This document shows positions 58,279 to 64,000 of a DNA stretch of 64,000 nt, piece by piece. The position numbers and the translations under genes are program-made. The notes below the pieces were generated by a model. The model was not told the origin of the DNA. It was given only the letters and a program-made list of their open reading frames with translations, and did no database searches. Numbering within the stretch: the stretch's first letter is position 1; every line of letters begins with the position of its first letter. This DNA is from Humulus lupulus. Lineage: Eukaryota > Streptophyta > Magnoliopsida > Rosales > Cannabaceae. The stretch is taken from positions 265,665,042 to 265,729,041 of the forward strand of contig NC_084795.1 of the NCBI RefSeq assembly GCF_963169125.1, in the 5' to 3' direction.

Positions 58279-59113
58279 ATAATGTTTTTTTTATTTTTTA
58301 TGAGATTTGATTACTAATGAAATTTTATATTAGATATCAGATAATTGATATAATTTAAAATTTTTATATTTTTATACATAAATTCAATACACCTTGTATT
58401 TTTATACATAAATTCAATATACAAAAATACCTATAATTTAAAAAAATTAATAAATAAATAAATTCAATATATACTTATCCTTAAAAAAAAATACAGAAAG
58501 GCAAATACAATTTTATATTTGTAAGCATCATTTACAAAAATTAATTAAAAAATATATTTTTGCAAACTATACTTATAGGCTAATTCTTAACTAAAAGATA
58601 CATTTTTATAACAAAAATTTACAAAAATAATTTGGTAACCAAAAATATAATTCTATAACTAATAACTAAAGAAAAAATTAGTGAAGTTAGTTACAAAGTT
58701 TGTAAATATTATTTACTAAATAATAAAAATAATTAGATTTATAACAAAATGTTACAACAAAAAATAAAGCCCATCATTCAAAGAAAAAAAATCAGAAATA
58801 GCTCAAAGAAAGAGAAGAAGAAAGAGATTTTTGGTGGATTTGGGTTGTGTTCTCATTGACGAGTTGAGTTTATGGTGTAAAGATCTCCTTGTGTTTGACG
58901 TCGAAATAAATCTTGAAGGTGGTGTGTTGCGAATTTCGAATGCCCGCCTACAATGACTAGCGGCCAGTGGGGTGACAACGTTTGGGGCTTGGTGGTTTTA
59001 GGGGTCAGCGAGTAAATACATCTAGTTGGCGCATGTCAGCGTTTGGGTGGTCGGCCATGGAAGAAGAAGAAAGAAGGGATTCGTATTTTTTATATGAATT
59101 TTCCCATCCATAT
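58279..59113. other. AT-rich spacer with a small GC-richer stretch
   Basis: No gene is recognised. The stretch 58790-59090 is GC-richer (GGTGGATTTGGGTTGTG, GACTAGCGGCCAGTGGGG) and looks like the remains of a transcribed element or gene start. It is cut by the LTR at 59114. Confidence 0.4.
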
Positions 59114-61733
59114 TGTAACACCCTCACTTATTTTAGTTAAAACCATATTTGAGGTGTTACGTTTTAAAACTATATCATAATTTATTACTGCAAAAGTTTG
59201 GACATTTTTTTTTTTTTTTTTTTTTTAAACTTGAAACTTATTTCACATTATTTACATTAAACATAAAGTGGGTCTCAAACATATTATACATAAGTATTAA
59301 ATAACCCAATTTATTTTCAAAACATAACTTCACACTTTATTACAAACATCTCACTGATAACTGAAATAACCCACAAAAGGTCGATATGTTCATATGTACA
59401 AATCAGGGTCAGGACCATGCTTCAGTTCTCCTCATGTCATTCACACATTTCTTTCTCTACCTGCAACACAAGACAACTGTGAGCCTAAAGCTCAGTAAGC
59501 AAAGTAATGCATGCAATGTTAATGATTACCCAATATCAATGGACATACACAACTTCTTTTTAAATTTTGGGCCCCTTAATATTGTGCACACTGTTTGAAT
59601 TGGTCAATGCCTGCAGGGCTTGTTACACATACAATATAAAATCCCACGGGTTCTCCTCCGGCTAGCCATCACCACAGTAGGGCACATTAAAAACCTTATT
59701 CCATCGTTGCCCCGTCAGGCTCAAGAGTTAAGGCGGCCACACACTGTGGTGTCAATACATATAACAATAACTCATATGGAGGAGAAATAAAAACGGAAAT
59801 ATGGCAAACAATATAATTGGTTCACTAAAACCTAGCCCAAATTATTGGGCAGCCACTATAAGCCTACTATAGGCCTCCGTTTACACTTATTAACACTTTC
59901 ATTTGCCTTTTCAAAACAGTGGCACTGAACTTAAACTTCTTATTACAACTTTCTTTTATGTTGCACAAAACTTGCAAAGGCATCATATAATTAATCATCA
60001 TAATATCATGCATGGTCTTATATCATATAATAATTTACCATATCACTATTATGCCATGCATACAAATTTATGATGAAGTGTCACTGTATGTTAATACCAC
60101 TTACTCACAAAATATTCATATAATGCATACTTTCACATAACACATAATTCTTGTGTTGCAGTTGAGTACTTTACTTACCTTTTGTCCACAATATATTTCA
60201 CTGTGTAACAAGTGATGTCTTAGGTATTGATATGCTTATCCTGACAATGGCATGGATTTCTCATCACAATGAAGGCAGTAAGACATTGAACTATCATTTA
60301 AAAATACCCATAAAACATCATATCAACTTTCATACCCAAAACATGCCTAAAACGCCTTAAACCACCTAGATCGAGCATTAGATTTATCTTAGACATTTGG
60401 GGAAATTTTGACAGAGTTTCCCCTTAATTTTAGCTATCCTCAAATATCAAAATCCACCAATAATCAACATCAATTAAACTGCCATAACCATATATCCCAA
60501 ATACCAACATGATTCATCATAAAGTTATCATATACCGATTTTGATAAAATTCTTATCTCCTAGATCATCATCCAAATTAAATGAGTCTCCACATCTATTA
60601 AAACATTTATAAACATATATACTCTCTTATAAACTCAATCAAATAACCAAAAATCATCTTGTACTCCAAGAATCCCAAAAACCTCATAAAACACAAAATT
60701 TCACTTACCGAGCAACTTTTCGGCGAAAACAATCTCTTCAAGCTTTTCTAAACCTCCAACCACTTGGAAACCCCAAGAAATATCTTAAAAAGGATAAAAC
60801 ACCATATATAAGCTTTCAAAAAAATTCAAAAACATAGTTTAACTTCCAAGTACAAGAACTTACCATAAAAAGGCTAGAACTAAGCTTAATCTACTTCTTT
60901 GGCTTTGATTTCACTTGGATCTCCTTAGAATTTCTTCAAACCAGCCAAGAAATGGATTTTGGTTTTCTTTTCTCTCTGTTTTTCAGAATAATGGTCGTGC
61001 AAAGTGATAAGGTTGATGAAAATTCCTTATTTTCAATGATTTATCCTTATTGTCAAAAGTTGACACCTTTCATCTCATCATTTCACCTTTTGACTTATGA
61101 AAACCTTATCACTTCAATAATTTCGACTTAATCACCTGCTAGGCCTATTATCCTTATGTGTAAAACACTCACACCAAACCTTAGGTCCATATGACTTCAT
61201 ACCCAATAGTTATGCTTACCCGATCGAGCGTAGCGCACTTATGCTAAGCTCGTTTTGACTTTGCATCAATACCACTGATTATGTATACCTCCCATCAAGA
61301 ATTGATCTAATGGTTCTAAAACCATTTTTACATCATCAATGAGACCTTAATCATACCTCGATTACATTTGGTAAATCCATAAATACTCAATTTTACACCG
61401 AAATACTAGTAATCAACATTGTACTATTTTTCACTACTTAACCTATTTTGCCTTCTATATCTCACTTTCATCACTTAATTCCATGCCTTGTCCATATTTT
61501 TCATACTTTCTTATATCTTGAGCACATCAAACACCCATAAAAGACAACTCAAATGCCACAAGGTTAATAATATTGAGCATACATATAGACATCACATACA
61601 CAACTTTTATACTTATACATGATAACACTTATAAGAATATGCATATGCTCAAATTATACATATTGTATGATATGTAATGCAATGCAATCATGTGATTATT
61701 GGCTATATATATCAAAATAATGTGGGTGCTACA
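59114..61733 (-). mobile_element. Solo LTR (CATAT target duplication)
   Basis: This 2620-bp segment reads TGTAGCACCCACATTATTTTG ... GAGGGTGTTACA on the minus strand. CATAT flanks it at 59109-59113 and 61734-61738. In reverse it carries the block GCTTACTGAGCTTTAGGCTC ... TGTGTTGCAGGTAG, the counterpart of the conserved block in A-F. It is a related but distinct large Ty3/gypsy-type LTR. The 70-codon frame at 59386-59598 has no support. Confidence 0.87.
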
Positions 61734-61738
61734 CATAT

Positions 61739-62979
61739 ATTTCAATTTTTTTAATAAAAATAATAATAAGGTGGGTTGTGTAATTTTTCAAAAAAAAAAT
61801 CTTAGTTTTGTCTTATATCCAACTTTGATCACACCATTATTTTTATTTTAAAAGTCTAGTTTATAAATTTGACATTAAATATATATTAGATTTACATTCC
61901 TTATATACTAAATATGTATTGTATACTTCAAACTCAAGTATTTAAATGATGATAAAATATATTATTAAAAAAAATATCCCTATAAATAATTATCCGCTTT
62001 TTTAGAGGAAGAAAAAAACTCAACTTTTTAAACAATACAACATCCCAATAACAAATTTCACAAATTGTCAGGTTGGATCCCTAAAAGGTGAGCCTCTGCC
62101 AATTTAATGTGCAAAAAAAGGGGCAAGTACAGTAGACTGAAAATTTTCATTATCCTCTTTGTGCTTGAGCATGCGTATTGAGGTGCTTCATGCATAGCAT
62201 CGTTGCTTCACTTAAGCTTGAGCACATTCTTTTCAACGAGTTGAACCCCTAGTTGCATGAAGGAAAGTCAATTCTCACTAACCGAGCTCGTTTTAGACTA
62301 ATGTTTGTGGGGTTTGGATATAACCTATGGCAACTTATTATTGTGGTACTATTAGGTATCTTATTCTTGTAGTTAATATTTGGTAACGTATTATTACAAT
62401 TATTTTTTAGTAACTTATTTAATTCTGCAATGTTTAAGATACTTTTTGGTTAAAGGAATTGACATGAAATATGGGAAAATTTTCTAAACTTTGATAAATA
62501 TGACATTTTTTGTGTGTGCATTTTATATGGTATTTTATGTTTTCTTACTTTTCTATGGGATTTGCTTTCCCATATTTGTGTATTAATTTATTAGTTTTAC
62601 CATATTTAATTATATAATATTATTTTGGCTAATTTTGATTTTTTTTAGGGTATTTAAGTAATTGTAGGCATTATTTTTATTTTATTTTTTTTGTTTAGAC
62701 ATTGAAAAACGTTTTGTTTTCTTCTTTTATTATATTTTTTATCTTCTTCAATCAACATTTTTTCTGCTGTAACCGGTTACCACTATCAAAACAATTTAGG
62801 ATTTTTTTTTGTGGTAGTGATCATTTGTCACTGTCAATTTTTTTAGTGATGTGTGGTAATTGGTTATATCTATAAAAATATGCTTTATTTTTTAAGTGGT
62901 GTTGTAGTATCTGGTTGCAACTATAAAAATAATTTCGATTTTTTAGTAATGTACTATTATCAAAATACCAGTTGAATGG
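61739..62979. other. AT-rich spacer, no gene seen
   Basis: This is low-complexity sequence with recurrent phrases such as GTGGTAATTGGTTA, TAACCGGTTACCACTAT and GTAGTGATCATTTGTCACT (62340-62960). They form short inverted repeats and may be a decayed MITE. No open frame of interest. Confidence 0.5.
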
Positions 62980-64000
62980 TGTAGAGTCCAAGAGCTTTAC
63001 TTAGCTAGTTAGATAGTAGTAGTAGTAGTAATAGCTAGTAATAGTTGTAGTATATTTATTACTGTGGATTTTGGTTCAAGGCGGGACTTAGTTGAACACT
63101 CGTAGCAACACTTATAGATTTTATAAGTTTAACCTATAGTTTATGAATATTAATTATAATATAAGGTTTGATTAATATAGTTGATTATGAAGATGGTCTT
63201 TATTATACTATAAGGTTTAGATAGACCCAATAAGTGAATGACACTTGTCGTGTGCATGTTTATTAAGAAATTAAGTATTTTTGAGGAATAGTTTTATAAG
63301 AGGAATATTTGAAAACCCCAGAGTCTTCCAGCAGCTTTGAAATCGTTATAGGACTCAGTCAAAGCTATTTACTCAATTCAAATTAGGTTAAAAAAGTGCA
63401 ATTATGTGTACAATATTTCAGCGTATGTCGATATATTGCAGTTCTAGGGGGCGATATATCGCCACTCGGGGAATACGAAAAACACATAACTTCGCACGAA
63501 CACTTCGACGAGGCTTGGGAATATAAGCCCAGGCAATATATCGCCTACCATGGGCGATATATCGGCTCTAGGGCAAGGTTTTTGAATAATTTTGAAATCA
63601 AGCTCAATTCAACCCATAACCTCTTAACTAGCCTCAGAATCTTTTTGACCGAGTCTCAAGCCTCTGCTGAACGATTATTCAAATGTTTTTCAATTCAATG
63701 GTCATTATTTTATTCAAGCTAAAAGAAAGATTTTTTCATTCTTGAACTCTATAACTAGGACCTAGTACCCAGCCATTTCTTTCATTCTTCAAGCTGAGTT
63801 CAGAGTGTTAAACACTTGAGTTGGGGTTATAAGCTTTATCATCTTAAGCTCATTAAACACTTGGGAAGTAAGGTTAATAGTGTGTTTTTTGATATTGAGG
63901 TGTAGTTCGGTTATAGTGCATTTAAAGGTATTCATATTCCTAGTTCATTTCTATATGTTTTTATAGTTTTTCTCTACTCAAATCCTAACTCGCTATTTTC
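62980..64000 (-). mobile_element. Partial LTR of the G family, runs off the window
   Basis: It begins TGTAGAGTCCAAGAGC and follows the reverse complement of element G (27852-29762) for about 1 kb, so about half of the element lies beyond the edge. Because this is the + strand reading of an element whose copy at 27852 is read on minus, the element may equally be described as plus-oriented from TGTAGAG; relative to G it is inverted. GGCGATATATCGCC occurs at 63450-63463 and GGCGATATATCG near 63553. The 108-codon frame at 63396-63722 is an LTR shadow. Confidence 0.82.

Overview
This is a window of plant nuclear DNA, almost certainly from a eudicot. The evidence is one intron-containing plant-type ribosomal protein gene with telo-box promoter motifs, long AT-rich spacers, and very dense nested LTR retrotransposons, a Mutator-like element (MULE), Helitron-like repeats and MITEs. 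A Rosales or Cannabaceae-like genome would fit, but the sequence alone does not prove it. Nothing bacterial, organellar or viral-genomic is present. No CRISPR array, rRNA or convincing tRNA gene was seen.

Layout. 1-2167 is AT-rich spacer with a fold-back repeat. 2168-3963 is a copia-type LTR. 4067-6612 is a truncated large LTR interrupted by a 1.5 kb solo LTR. 7075-32890 is one old MULE, defined by matching terminal inverted repeats and an 8-bp target duplication. It carries a broken DUF1985 + Ulp1-like protease gene on the plus strand and a broken MULE transposase gene on the minus strand, converging on each other. At least seven LTR insertions have swollen it, most with a perfect 5-bp target duplication, so the order of insertion can be read. 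32899-34108 and 47387-48960 are two halves of a Helitron-like repeat region, split by a 13.3 kb Tat-lineage Ty3/gypsy retrotransposon (34109-47381) with both LTRs, decayed gag-pol, and an extra antisense gene with a Transposase_28-like domain.

49000-53771 holds fold-back and low-complexity DNA. 53772-55293 (minus) is the only clearly functional host gene, RPL10A (ribosomal protein uL1), with five coding exons giving 216 residues and an additional 5' UTR exon. 55900-58280 is a cluster of MITEs and GA-rich repeats. 59114-61733 is another solo LTR, and the right edge (62980-64000) is a partial LTR of the same family as the one nested at 27852-29762.

The strongest unexplained signals are: (1) a module of short GC-rich or CG-containing palindromes present near the middle of nearly every large LTR here, with a different palindromic word in each family; (2) repeated TGACT-N4-AGTCA palindromes in the same LTRs; (3) CCTCGAT-rich tandem repeats sitting in the first introns of both MULE genes and again where the two genes converge; (4) a 59-bp hairpin repeat array and an antisense gene with its own TATA box in the Tat element.
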